Of a DNA stretch of 43,502 nt, positions 23,285-31,819 are shown one piece after another. The translations under genes were made by a program, and so were the position numbers. Source of the stretch: Lachnospiraceae bacterium (GTDB taxonomy: Bacteria > Bacillota > Clostridia > Lachnospirales > Lachnospiraceae); the NCBI GenBank assembly GCA_021203205.1, contig JAJQBQ010000036.1:1-43502 (forward strand). The letters are read 5' to 3'. Below the pieces are notes generated by a model. It did not search any database and was not told where the DNA came from. It saw only the letters and a list, made by a program, of their open reading frames with translations. Each line of letters begins with the position of its first letter. Position 1 is the first letter of the stretch.

Positions 23285-23480
23285 GCATCGGGTGAAATAT
23301 TGCTTTATAAATATTGTTTCGCAGATATAATTTGCAAGTATTATGTTGTTGACTCCTTAACTTAACAGTATTATTTGTGGATATTGTCTGTGAATATTGT
23401 TTGTATTGTAAGTATTGTTTATAGATCATGTATTACAAGCACTGTTTATAAACGCTGTTCACAGATATCTTTTCAAATAG
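23285..23480 (+). repeat. AT-rich degenerate TATTGTTT repeats after argG
   Basis: The 200 bases after argG hold many irregular copies of TATTGTTT or close forms (for example near 23298, 23312, 23380, 23395, 23413 and 23440). The second copy of the 25-bp dispersed repeat sits among them at 23343-23367; the direct repeat AGTATTAT (23337-23344 and 23367-23374) flanks its 22-bp core. No coding capacity is seen. Confidence 0.55.
23343..23367 (-). repeat. 25-bp dispersed repeat, copy 2 (inverted)
   Basis: Exact reverse complement of 31-55. Its inner 22 bases (23345-23366) are flanked by AGTATTAT on both sides, which looks like a target duplication around a small insertion. Copy 1 has no such flanks. 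Confidence 0.75.
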
Positions 23481-23485
23481 TTTTA

Positions 23486-23528
23486 AAAAAGCTGCCGTAT
23501 CCGCCATTCACGGATACGACAGCTTTTT
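23486..23528 (+). terminator. Intrinsic terminator downstream of argG
   Basis: An 18-bp stem with one mismatch: AAAAAGCTGCCGTATCCG (23486-23503) and CGGATACGACAGCTTTTT (23511-23528), seven-base loop, ending in five T. It lies about 200 bases past the argG stop. Confidence 0.85.
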
Positions 23529-23596
23529 CTCACGTCTGCAGCATCGTATGATGTTGAAGTCAAAATCATGTGTCACCGCGGGTTCAATTCATGAAG

Positions 23597-23633
23597 CTGG
23601 GGTCAAAAGTAACAAACACTGAAATGACACCAC
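23597..23633 (+). repeat. 37-bp dispersed repeat, copy 2
   Basis: Matches 4786-4822 at 33 of 37 bases in the same orientation; TGGGGTCA and TGACACCA at its ends form a partial inverted repeat. It lies between the argG terminator and the end of the YfhO-type gene. Confidence 0.65.
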
Positions 23634-23692
23634 AGGGTTCCCAAATCCATGAATTCGAAAGCAAACTTCCGATCCCAGAAGTAAACGACTTT

Positions 23693-26600
23693 TTAGTCCG
23701 CATCTTCCCAACGGAAATCGCCCGGCTCACCGATGCCGCTTCCGCGCCCGGCCAGATCAAAGACATCACTTTCCTCCGGAAATTCCGTCTCCATTCCGAT
23801 CTTCCCTTCGCCGTCTCTTTTTTTCACGGTTTTCCTGTCTTCCGATTCTGTTTCCTGCTCCGGAATGTCCTCTTCTTTTGCTTCCTTCGGCAGTGGCGTC
23901 TGCTCCAGATGCGACATATAATCGGCGAGCGACACATCCATCAAGGACGACGCGTCTTTCGACGGAGGCGTTTTCGTCAAGGGTGAAGCATTCCCCGCAG
24001 GCGAAGCATTCTTCGAGGACAAGACAGTCTCCGCGGACGAAGCGTTCTTCGCGGGAGAAACAGTCTCTGCGGACAAAGTGTTCTTCGAAGGCAAGACAGT
24101 CTCCGCAGACGAAGCGTTCTTCGCGGCCGGGACAGTCCCCGTTGCCGGTACTTCCGATGCAACCGTTTTTCTCTTCGTAAACGGCTCATCCGCGCCGTCC
24201 GAATCCGCAGGTTCCGATTCTGATATTCCCTGCTTCGGCGGCCCCGGTTCCGGCGGAGCAGGCGGTTCCAAACTGCCGACATCCCCTCCTGGGCCCGAAT
24301 CGGCCGTACTTTCCGTCAGCACCTCATCCGCAATGGAAAGGATATCCTCCACCGCTTTGCTCTGCACGGCGCTGCGCCTTCTGCGAAACAGGAACATGCC
24401 CACACTCACGCCGATCAGCACCGCCACACAGATCAGAGAGATCGCAATGCCGGCGGCAAAGCCCTTCGGGAAGTAGGAAAACTCAATCGTGTGGGTACCG
24501 GCGCTTACCTTGAAGGTAAGAAACGCCCCCTGGTACTCTTCCGTCTCCACTTCCACGCCGTCCACCGTCACAGTCCAGCCCTCCTCATACGGAATGGACG
24601 TGTACATATAACCGTCCTCCAGCGCGGTCACTTCCCCTTTGATATAAGTATCCTCAAACTCTGAGATCACAAGCCCTTCATTCACAAGCGTCTCATACAT
24701 TTCAAGAAAAACATCATCCTCGAAAGCTACCGCGTAGAGCGCCACGGAAGAATGATCCGAGTCGGAAGATGTCACCGTGAAGTAACCGCCGGCTTCCACG
24801 GCCCCGACATGGCAGATCATGCCGCCGTCATCCAGATCGGAAAACGTGAGGGAAGACTGGTATGTTCCCTCTGCGTCATAAATCGACACGGTAACCGATT
24901 CGCAGCCGTTATAGATGTAGAAATACGCGTCGATCGTCTCTTCCCTGTCATTGAAGGCTGTCACGTAGGTGGCATAGCTCTCGGTTGTCAGGCTGGTAAA
25001 CAGATTGTAATTTCCGCAGGCATATCCGCAGAACAGATTCTGCGAATAAAACGGGTTGTCGGTGGAAAGCATGGTCTCATCCAGTGCCTGCTCCGACACC
25101 ATAAAGCCCAGAGGCAGTGTGTAAAGATTCTCGTAAATATAGTAGCCGTCATCCTCCGCCAGATACACCATGGTGGCGGTCTCATCCAGCTCCTTATTGC
25201 TTAGCACGTACTTTACACTTAAAATAGATTCCGTCAGCGGCGTGTGGCCGTAATAGGAATAGGCATTGTAGGAATATTCCATGCCCATCTCCTGCAGAAA
25301 CTCGGAAACTCCGCTGTTCGTCATGGACGAGAAGATCGACACACCGTGGTAGCCAATCCAGGCAGCATCGTTTTTCGTGCGGCGCACCTGTTTCTCAACA
25401 CGGTAAAACAGCGTGTCGGTCGACTCTTCGGCCACCTCCAGCAGATTTTCAATATTATCATTGTCCGAAAGATAGTTATCGCGGGTGGTTGTCGACTCCA
25501 GGGATGTGGCCTCCGTGTTGATAAACGCCTCGCAGGCAGCCACAAGGAGCATCAGCCGCAGAAGCACGCTGGTCACATATTTCGGATTTCTCAGGTAGAT
25601 ACAGATCACAAAATAGAGCAGGATAAAGGCAGCGCTTAAATACACAATCATAAAACTGTAGTCGTCTGCCACATACAGCTGCTCGATCAGAATCAGCAAA
25701 ACTCCCGCTCCAAACAGGCAGGCCGAAATCTGCTTTGTCGAAAAATCGCGAATATGCACAAATGCCTCAAAGCTCATGCCGACCAGAAGGAAAATGTAAA
25801 TAAAGGATTCCCGGGCCGGCAGGCTGTTCGGAAAATGAAGCCCGTGCCAGATATAGTTCGGGATGTTTAAGTTAAAACTTAAGAGCATGATACCGAGGAG
25901 GATCACACTCACCACGCGTTCCTTTAACGGGATCTTTTTACAGATCAGATACAGCGGGATGAAGAGGAACACACCGACCGTGCAGTAGAGGTTCGGGTCG
26001 TGGGCGGAAAACACCGCCGTATCCACCTCGATCAGCGAGCGCGACAGCATGTCCAGAATGGAAAAGTACCTGGTCAGCGTCTCCGGGAAGGTTGAATCCG
26101 CCGATGCCGAAAGCAGCAGCGTGAAGTATTCCGGCAAAATCAGGAAAGCTGCCATGCCGCCGGCCAGCAGCGAAAAGCCGCCGAACCGCAGAAAATCTCC
26201 CACGCAGCCTTTGACGGAAAACTCTTTTTTCTGTGAGAATAACAGCGCAAGAAAATAGATCACGCAGAAAATGCAGATCATAATGCCAATGTAATAATTG
26301 GAAATGATCGCCAGGCCCAGCGTGACGCAGTACATGACGCATTTTTTCTCCTTAACCAGGCGTTCCAGTCCCATCACAACCAGAGGGAACAGCCACAGAC
26401 AGTCCAGCCACATGATGTTCCAGTTAAATGCCGCCATATACGAGGACAGTGCATAGAACAGTGCGAACGCGGCCGTTGCCGGTGTCGTCTGATGCACGCG
26501 GTGCCCGAGATAGATCGACATGGTCAGACCGCAGAGACCGATTTTTAAGATCAGAAAAACACCTACCATCTCCGTCATACTGGATGCGGGCACAAACAGC

Positions 26601-26908
26601 AGGAGGATGTTGAACGGTGAGGCCAGATAATAGGCGATCGTCGAGATAAAGTTTACGCCCATCCCGATATCCCAGGAATACAGCAGACTCTCCCCATTCT
26701 GAAGCTTTCTTAAAAGCTCCATGTGAAACGGCGCATACTGATGGTAACAGTCGCTCCGAAGATAAATCTGGTCGCCAAACGGGTATACCCCGCGGATCCA
26801 GTAGACCAGAAGCATAATCACCACGGGTATGAGAAATGCGACCATATGCCAGACGTTTCTCCTGAAAAATTCTTTCACCGGGTTTTTTCCTTTCGCCAAA
26901 CGTTGCAT
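23693..26908 (-). CDS. YfhO-family polytopic membrane protein with long disordered tail
   Basis: A 1071-residue membrane protein of the YfhO family, which is structurally related to lipid-linked-sugar glycosyltransferases. Typical opening: a first helix (about 18-38), then PFGDQIYLRSDCYHQYAPFHMELL, with acidic residues in the first outer loop. About a dozen helices follow to residue 460, then a large extracytoplasmic domain (about 470-810), a last helix (about 818-840) and a C-terminal 231-residue tail. The tail is low complexity and predicted disordered, containing four 12-residue repeats (AKNASSAETVLP type, about 929-976). Bacillus YfhO has been linked to teichoic acid glycosylation; the substrate here is unknown. 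The ATG at 26908 has AGGAGG 12 bases upstream, somewhat far. It follows the HAD gene by 153 bp. Confidence 0.88.
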   Translation of the reverse strand: MQRLAKGKNPVKEFFRRNVWHMVAFLIPVVIMLLVYWIRGVYPFGDQIYLRSDCYHQYAPFHMELLRKLQNGESLLYSWDIGMGVNFISTIAYYLASPFNILLLFVPASSMTEMVGVFLILKIGLCGLTMSIYLGHRVHQTTPATAAFALFYALSSYMAAFNWNIMWLDCLWLFPLVVMGLERLVKEKKCVMYCVTLGLAIISNYYIGIMICIFCVIYFLALLFSQKKEFSVKGCVGDFLRFGGFSLLAGGMAAFLILPEYFTLLLSASADSTFPETLTRYFSILDMLSRSLIEVDTAVFSAHDPNLYCTVGVFLFIPLYLICKKIPLKERVVSVILLGIMLLSFNLNIPNYIWHGLHFPNSLPARESFIYIFLLVGMSFEAFVHIRDFSTKQISACLFGAGVLLILIEQLYVADDYSFMIVYLSAAFILLYFVICIYLRNPKYVTSVLLRLMLLVAACEAFINTEATSLESTTTRDNYLSDNDNIENLLEVAEESTDTLFYRVEKQVRRTKNDAAWIGYHGVSIFSSMTNSGVSEFLQEMGMEYSYNAYSYYGHTPLTESILSVKYVLSNKELDETATMVYLAEDDGYYIYENLYTLPLGFMVSEQALDETMLSTDNPFYSQNLFCGYACGNYNLFTSLTTESYATYVTAFNDREETIDAYFYIYNGCESVTVSIYDAEGTYQSSLTFSDLDDGGMICHVGAVEAGGYFTVTSSDSDHSSVALYAVAFEDDVFLEMYETLVNEGLVISEFEDTYIKGEVTALEDGYMYTSIPYEEGWTVTVDGVEVETEEYQGAFLTFKVSAGTHTIEFSYFPKGFAAGIAISLICVAVLIGVSVGMFLFRRRRSAVQSKAVEDILSIADEVLTESTADSGPGGDVGSLEPPAPPEPGPPKQGISESEPADSDGADEPFTKRKTVASEVPATGTVPAAKNASSAETVLPSKNTLSAETVSPAKNASSAETVLSSKNASPAGNASPLTKTPPSKDASSLMDVSLADYMSHLEQTPLPKEAKEEDIPEQETESEDRKTVKKRDGEGKIGMETEFPEESDVFDLAGRGSGIGEPGDFRWEDAD
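23979..24124 (-). repeat. 36-bp coding minisatellite in the YfhO-type gene
   Basis: Four tandem 36-base units encode 12-residue repeats of the type AKNASSAETVLP / SKNTLSAETVSP. They lie in the cytoplasmic tail, outside the conserved membrane region. Confidence 0.85.
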
Positions 26909-26998
26909 GTTTCTTTTCGTCCTCCTGTTTTCACTTTCCTCTTATCAAAATCGAACGTATTACTTCTTTCGTCTGCCGACCTTTCGGCCGTGGTGCTG

Positions 26999-27082
26999 CC
27001 TCATGTGGAGAACATCCAAAATCGGCCGGGACGGATCCGGACGATTTCCGTGCTTTGCTCGCTACCTCATGTGGAGAACATC
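26999..27082. repeat. Duplicated 3' end of the HAD gene
   Basis: CCTCATGTGGAGAACATC occurs at 26999-27016 and 27065-27082, 66 bases apart. The second copy is the last coding stretch of the HAD gene (encoding DVLHMR). The first lies in the gap before the YfhO-type gene, so the gene end was duplicated by a short tandem event. Confidence 0.75.
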
Positions 27083-27841
27083 AAAAAGAATCGACTCCAC
27101 CGTCGGTGTGAGATAGCGTGCCCGGGCGCGGATGTCCGGCGTAGAACCTGACATGGCATAGGAAAAATACGACTTGTCAAACATCTCGACATCGTTATAG
27201 TTGTCCCCGAAGGTCATTGTCTCATCTTCCCGGATGTCAAAAAGGCGCTGCACAACCATCAGCGCGTTTCCCTTGTTGACGAGCGGCCCGTTAAAGTCAA
27301 TCCAGTCGTCCCCCGAAACCGCTGTCGGAAGCCGCAGCCCCCACTTGGCGATAAAATCATCGCTGTACTGATCAATCCCGCCAGCTGCGTGGGCGGAAAT
27401 CTTTAAGAATTCTTCTTCGATATCCTCAAAATTGTGGACAAACGTCGTCCTGTTCTTCAGGACATTCACAATATGATTCACATATTCCCGGTTGTTCTGT
27501 TTGATATAACAGCAGTCCAACCCCGAAACCAGCACATCACAGCCGCGTTTTGCCTGTATATCCGCGATAATTTCCAGACCGGTCTCACGATCGATCGGCG
27601 TCTTGCAGATCAGCTTCCCGCGGTGCATGATCATGGCTCCGTTTAAACAGATATACATAATCCGATCCTGCACCCTTCCGAACAGACGGTACAGGTTGGA
27701 ATATTCTCTGCCGCTCGCCGCCGCAAAGATAACGCCGCGGTCACACAGCCGTTCAATCAGGTTTATGGTTTTGCGCGAAATCGACTGTGCACCGTTCTGC
27801 AGCATGGTTCCGTCGATATCACTTACAATCAGCTTAATCAT
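27062..27841 (-). CDS. Cof-type HAD-superfamily phosphatase
   Basis: A 259-residue cytosolic hydrolase of HAD class IIB, probably acting on small phosphorylated metabolites. Motif I is VSDIDGTML (nucleophile Asp), motif II the Ser/Thr in FAAASGRE, motif III the Lys in LVNKGNAL, and motif IV GDNYNDVEMF. The cap domain lies between about 85 and 195. The ATG at 27841 has GAGGG upstream. The frame is open to 27955, but a consensus promoter at 27946-27974 starts transcription near 27939, so the upstream extension is not used. Substrate cannot be assigned. Confidence 0.92.
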   Translation of the reverse strand: MIKLIVSDIDGTMLQNGAQSISRKTINLIERLCDRGVIFAAASGREYSNLYRLFGRVQDRIMYICLNGAMIMHRGKLICKTPIDRETGLEIIADIQAKRGCDVLVSGLDCCYIKQNNREYVNHIVNVLKNRTTFVHNFEDIEEEFLKISAHAAGGIDQYSDDFIAKWGLRLPTAVSGDDWIDFNGPLVNKGNALMVVQRLFDIREDETMTFGDNYNDVEMFDKSYFSYAMSGSTPDIRARARYLTPTVESILFDVLHMR

Positions 27842-27945
27842 GTTTTCCCTCTTTCCGTTCTGCTCCTTCATCGAAAAAGCGGATGCTGCCGCTTTTGAAA
27901 ATGCACTCTGCCTTTCCGGCATTTTCTTTTCGGAAACACCCGCAC

Positions 27946-27974
27946 ATATTAACATAGGGTCATGAATTGGTCAA
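27946..27974 (-). promoter_or_regulatory. Promoter of the HAD gene
   Basis: TTGACC (27969-27974) and TAATAT (27946-27951) on the minus strand, 17 bases apart, with TG one base before the -10. It lies about 30 bases from the end of the 201-bp palindromic element. Confidence 0.7.
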
Positions 27975-28004
27975 GTCAGCGATTGTAGAAAAATTGTAAA
28001 ATAT

Positions 28005-28205
28005 GTTACTATTCACGGTCGGCCTTAAGTGAATCAATAAATCCACTTCGAGCTTGCTCGTAAGGGGATTTATTGACTCACTTAAGGATGACTGTGCAAC
28101 AGTCACCTCCCCCTCATGAGCAAAAACTTCGTGAAATGTATCGGTTTCATGAAATTTCGGTCGAAGTTTTTGCGAATGCAGGGGAAGGCGATCGTGAATA
28201 GTAAC
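28005..28205. mobile_element. 201-bp MITE-like palindromic element
   Basis: The termini GTTACTATTCACGGTC (28005-28020) and the reverse complement of 28190-28205 match at 15 of 16 bases. Inside are a 21-bp near-perfect stem (CTTAAGTGAATCAATAAATCC near 28024 with its partner ending 28086), a GACTGT/ACAGTC hairpin (28090-28104), and GCAAAAACTTCG (28120-28131) pairing with 28162-28173. It has no coding capacity. It begins one base from the stop of the MalY/PatB-type gene and ends just upstream of the HAD promoter. A degenerate relative lies at 16883-17059. No clear target duplication is visible. Confidence 0.7.
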
Positions 28206-29366
28206 TTACTGTCGATAACTTCGAATCCCCCGTCCCAGCCTTTCCAGCCCGTCCATGAGGCTGCTGCGGGGGCAGGCAATGTTAAGCCGAAGATAATGCT
28301 CTCCCGACGTTCCATACTGAACGCCATCCGAGACAAAGAGACCGGTTTCTCTGCGGATATGCGCGGCGAGAGCAGCGGAATTCTCTGCGATTTTGCCTGT
28401 GTCCAGCCACAGAAGATAGGTGGCCTCGGATTTTGTGAGAGTAATCTCCTCTAACTGTTCCTCCAGGTACGCTGCCGTAACCTGTTTATTCTCATAAATA
28501 TATTCCCGAAGCTCGTCAAGCCACGGACCCCCTTCGGTGAAGGCGGCGACAGCGGCGTCGATGGCAAAACTGTTGGGCTCCGCAACTTCATCCGTATTGA
28601 GCGCGCGGTTCATGCGGTTTCGCAGAGCCTCGTCCGGTACGACAACCGCGGCAGTCTGCAGGCCGGCCAGGTTGAAGGCTTTGGTCGGTGCGACGCACAT
28701 CACGCAAATCTCACGGCAGGTGTCCGAGACAGAGGCAAACGGGACATAACTTTTCCCCGGATCCGTCAGGTCGCAGTGGATTTCATCGGAAATGACCGTC
28801 ACATGATGCTTTTTGCACAGCTCGCCGATCCGCGCCAGCGTTTCCCTGTCCCAGATTTTTCCCACCGGGTTGTGAGGATTGCAGAGAATCATCAGTGTTG
28901 TCTGGGGATCCGCCAGGTCGCGCTCCAGGCGCTCAAAATCCACCCTCCAGGTGTCTCCGTCACAGCCCAGAGGGCTCTCCAGCACCTTCCGCCCGTTATT
29001 CACAATTGAGTTGAAAAATATATTGTAAACCGGTGTCTGAATCAGCACCTGTTCCGCCGGTGTCGTCAGCTTGCGCACCGCGCTGGAGAGCGCCGGCACC
29101 ACACCGGTGCAGAAAATCAGCCATTCCTTTTTGATCTCGAATCCGTGGCGCTCCTTCCACCAGCCAATATACGCGTCATACCATGCGTCCGGCACAATAT
29201 TATAGCCGAACACGCCGTGTGCCGCGCGCCGTTCGATCGCGGCGCGAATCTCCGGGGCCGCCGCAAAGTCCATATCCGCCACCCACATGGGAAGCTCTCC
29301 CTCTGCCACATCCCACTTCAGTGAATTCGAATTTCGCCTTTCAATCGGTCTGTCAAAATCATACAT
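28206..29366 (-). CDS. MalY/PatB-family PLP-dependent enzyme (cystathionine beta-lyase type)
   Basis: A 386-residue fold-type I PLP enzyme. Members of this family cleave C-S bonds of cystathionine or cysteine, or act as aminotransferases. Diagnostic features: the N-terminal pattern SLKWD ... LPMWVADMDFA, the NPHNPVGKIW substrate loop, the ISDEIHCDL Asp, the Schiff-base Lys in VAPTKAFNLAG, and the carboxylate-binding Arg in HYLRLNIACPRS. Length matches MalY/PatB. The ATG at 29366 has a purine-rich GAAGGAGGAG site 10 or so bases upstream. It ends one base before the palindromic element, which may serve as its 3' structure. Physiological substrate unknown; sulfur amino acid breakdown is most likely. 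Confidence 0.9.
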   Translation of the reverse strand: MYDFDRPIERRNSNSLKWDVAEGELPMWVADMDFAAAPEIRAAIERRAAHGVFGYNIVPDAWYDAYIGWWKERHGFEIKKEWLIFCTGVVPALSSAVRKLTTPAEQVLIQTPVYNIFFNSIVNNGRKVLESPLGCDGDTWRVDFERLERDLADPQTTLMILCNPHNPVGKIWDRETLARIGELCKKHHVTVISDEIHCDLTDPGKSYVPFASVSDTCREICVMCVAPTKAFNLAGLQTAAVVVPDEALRNRMNRALNTDEVAEPNSFAIDAAVAAFTEGGPWLDELREYIYENKQVTAAYLEEQLEEITLTKSEATYLLWLDTGKIAENSAALAAHIRRETGLFVSDGVQYGTSGEHYLRLNIACPRSSLMDGLERLGRGIRSYRQ

Positions 29367-29567
29367 AGCGCAAGCTCCTCCTTCGCTTTCATCTCTTATA
29401 AACCGACGCTATTTTACTATATTTTCCGTACACTACACTTCGTTTTAAGGCTGCGTCAGGATTTTCATCAACTGCGATTCATTCTATGATACGGGCATCA
29501 AAAGGGGGTAACGCACGGGTTTTCTCATATAAGACAGGCACATACATTCTTTCCTTTTACAAAACCA

Positions 29568-29634
29568 GCCGTCCGTCAGAAGAAGCTGCCTGCTGTCTTT
29601 TCAGGTCAGCAGGCAGCTTCTCCCGGCAGACGGC
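29568..29634 (-). terminator. Hairpin terminator after the beta-helix lipoprotein gene
   Basis: A perfect 14-bp stem (GAAGCTGCCTGCTG 29582-29595 with 29607-29620) inside an outer GCCGTC/GACGGC pair (29568-29573 with 29629-29634). A TGGTTTTG tract follows on the minus strand. It lies 28 bases past the stop. Confidence 0.65.
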
Positions 29635-29661
29635 GTCGCTCACACGAAAACATTTACGTGT

Positions 29662-31608
29662 CTATCTCCTCATACCGCCCATGCCGCCCATTCCTCCGCC
29701 GGTGAATCCGTTGGAGCCTTCGCTGGTTCCGCTCTCGTTCACCGCCGTCACGACCGATGAGATCGTCACCGTCTGGAATTCGGTTCCTCCGCTGTAGGCC
29801 GCATCCGCGTAATAGCCTTCCGTCTCCTCGCCGTCACAGGTTCCTCCGTAGGAAATCACATAAGTAACTCCGGTCTCCAGCGCTTCCCCGGCGATAATGA
29901 CCGACTGGTAAGAACTCTCCGGCGCGAAGGACCAGACGGTCTCCCCGTCCTCCGTCGACACATTGATGAGCGTTCCGGCTTCCATGGTGCCCGAGAAAGT
30001 GACTTCAAAACAGTTCACCGTGGAGGAAGAAGAAGTGATGCCCTCCGCCATGCCGGATGCCCCCGCCGCAAGCAGGATTCCGCCGGTCATGCTGAACGAA
30101 CCGTTATCGCCAAAATCAATCGCACCGTCCGCACTGCTCGTGGGGCCGGACACAATCACGAGCCCGTCGCTCATGTTGATGTCACCGTTCGAGTCCAGGC
30201 CGTCGCCGCCGGAGTTCACATAAAGCTCGCCTCCCGTGATGTTCAGCGTTCCGGATCCGGAAGACATACCCATACTGTAGGTGGATGTCGAGCCGTCCGA
30301 AGCATTCAGCCCGTCATCGCTCGCTACCACGTGTGTCTCGCCGCCGTCAATGTTAATGGTGCCGGCCTCCAGACCTTCGTAGGATTGTGTGATATTGATA
30401 TAGCCGGCCGCAATGGTCAGCTCCGAATCCGCGTGAATGCCGTCATCCCCCGAGGCGATCTCGAAGCTTCCGCCCTCAATATTTACGGAGGAATTTGTGT
30501 GTATCGCATCGTCTTCCGCATCGATCACAAAATCACCGCCCGTGACCGTGATATCGCAGGAAGCTTTCAGGCCTTTCATGCTTCCCGTTGTGGAAGACGA
30601 AGAAGAAGCCGAGTAGCCCATACCTCCGAATTCCGAGGATGTGGAAGCGGATTCTCCCGCACCGCTGCCGGTCGTAATGTCAAAAGTTCCTCCGGCGATC
30701 AGCATGCAGGTCGCCGCCTCCATGCCGTCCCCGTCCGCCGCGATCATAAAGGTTCCGTCCGAAATATAGATGTAACCGTATCCGTCTGTCGTGGTGTTCG
30801 CGGCCTTAATGCCGTCGCCGCCCGCGTTCACGGTAATTGTCGCGCCGTCAATTTCGATATAGTCATTCGCCCGGATTCCGTGGTCTGCCGATGTCACGTT
30901 CAGGGTGCAGTCCACGATAATCAGGCCGTCTTTTGCGTTGATGCCGTCGTTATAATTCCCAACCACGTTCAATGTACCCGTGCCGTTTATCACCAGGTCA
31001 TCTTTCGAGAAAAGGCATGCGTTTGGTTCATCATCCTCCTCCGTGTCGTAGACATATTCCGCCGCATCCGTCAGGGTACTCTCCGTGCCCTCCGGCAGCG
31101 TGATGATGACCTTCGCGGCATCGATAATATAAATCGGCGCACTGTCGGAGCAGGTCATGCTCACATTGTCGAAAATCAGCTGAACTTCCGCATCATCCGC
31201 GTCGATGATCAGCTGGCCGTCTGTCAGCGTTCCGCTTAAAATATAGGTTCCCGACATGGAAATGGTGGCCGTATTTCCGGACACTGCGACAACCGAGTGA
31301 TTTGTGCTGACAGATTCGCCGTCAAACGTGATTGCGACTGCGGAACCCGCGCTGTATGTCACCACCAGATCCGTTGCCGTAATCACGGAAGAAATGTCAA
31401 ACTTCTCCCCGTACACCGTGCCGGAATCCGAACTGTCCGAACTGCCCGAAGACGCATTTCTCGAAGCCAGCAGCGCCTGCAGAGCTTCATTGTCCGAGCC
31501 GTATCCCCCCGTAGCGGAATCCGAAGCCGTACCGCCGCAGCCGACAAACGCCAGCGCGGAGCACCCCAGAACTGCCGCCATCAAAACCGCCATTACTTTT
31601 TTCATCAT
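29662..31608 (-). CDS. Secreted carbohydrate-binding-domain lipoprotein (DUF4353, beta-helix)
   Basis: A 648-residue surface lipoprotein with signal peptide and lipobox FVGC (Cys24). The body from about 80 to 530 is a run of short Asp/Gly-rich repeats of the form GDGIKA..., DDGIHAD..., GGDGLDSNGDI. This is the pattern of the DUF4353 family, related to the Clostridium thermocellum Cthe_2159 beta-helix protein that binds polygalacturonate and calcium. A short beta domain follows, and the protein ends in a Gly/Met-rich tail (GGMGGMGGMRR). Two ATGs stand in tandem at the start; GGTGTGG lies upstream. An extended -10 promoter is at 31811-31819. Function is probably binding or retaining acidic polysaccharide at the surface, possibly calcium-dependent. 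No catalytic motif was seen. Confidence 0.88.
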   Translation of the reverse strand: MMKKVMAVLMAAVLGCSALAFVGCGGTASDSATGGYGSDNEALQALLASRNASSGSSDSSDSGTVYGEKFDISSVITATDLVVTYSAGSAVAITFDGESVSTNHSVVAVSGNTATISMSGTYILSGTLTDGQLIIDADDAEVQLIFDNVSMTCSDSAPIYIIDAAKVIITLPEGTESTLTDAAEYVYDTEEDDEPNACLFSKDDLVINGTGTLNVVGNYNDGINAKDGLIIVDCTLNVTSADHGIRANDYIEIDGATITVNAGGDGIKAANTTTDGYGYIYISDGTFMIAADGDGMEAATCMLIAGGTFDITTGSGAGESASTSSEFGGMGYSASSSSSTTGSMKGLKASCDITVTGGDFVIDAEDDAIHTNSSVNIEGGSFEIASGDDGIHADSELTIAAGYINITQSYEGLEAGTINIDGGETHVVASDDGLNASDGSTSTYSMGMSSGSGTLNITGGELYVNSGGDGLDSNGDINMSDGLVIVSGPTSSADGAIDFGDNGSFSMTGGILLAAGASGMAEGITSSSSTVNCFEVTFSGTMEAGTLINVSTEDGETVWSFAPESSYQSVIIAGEALETGVTYVISYGGTCDGEETEGYYADAAYSGGTEFQTVTISSVVTAVNESGTSEGSNGFTGGGMGGMGGMRR

Positions 31609-31810
31609 AACTTACCCACACCTTTCACTGTTTCAGGGTCTGCAGCCAAACGCCTGCCCCGGAAACCGCCTTATTTAAATGAAGAAACGGATTTCGCATC
31701 GTCTCAGCCGCCGGTTTCACAGACATGCGCAGACATCTGTCCCGCTTCTGACCGGTGTCACAGACACCGGAACACGGTAATTTACGCATTTCTTACATTT
31801 ATTTCACATC

Positions 31811-31819
31811 ATTATAACA
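31811..31819 (-). promoter_or_regulatory. Extended -10 promoter of the beta-helix lipoprotein gene
   Basis: TGTTATAAT on the minus strand is a perfect extended -10. No strong -35 lies at the usual distance. The leader would be about 195 nt. Confidence 0.55.

Noticed and set aside
31-23367. 25-bp repeats as attachment sites of an integrated element
   Set aside because: The copies are inverted, and the DNA between them is ordinary chromosomal genes with no integrase or phage genes.
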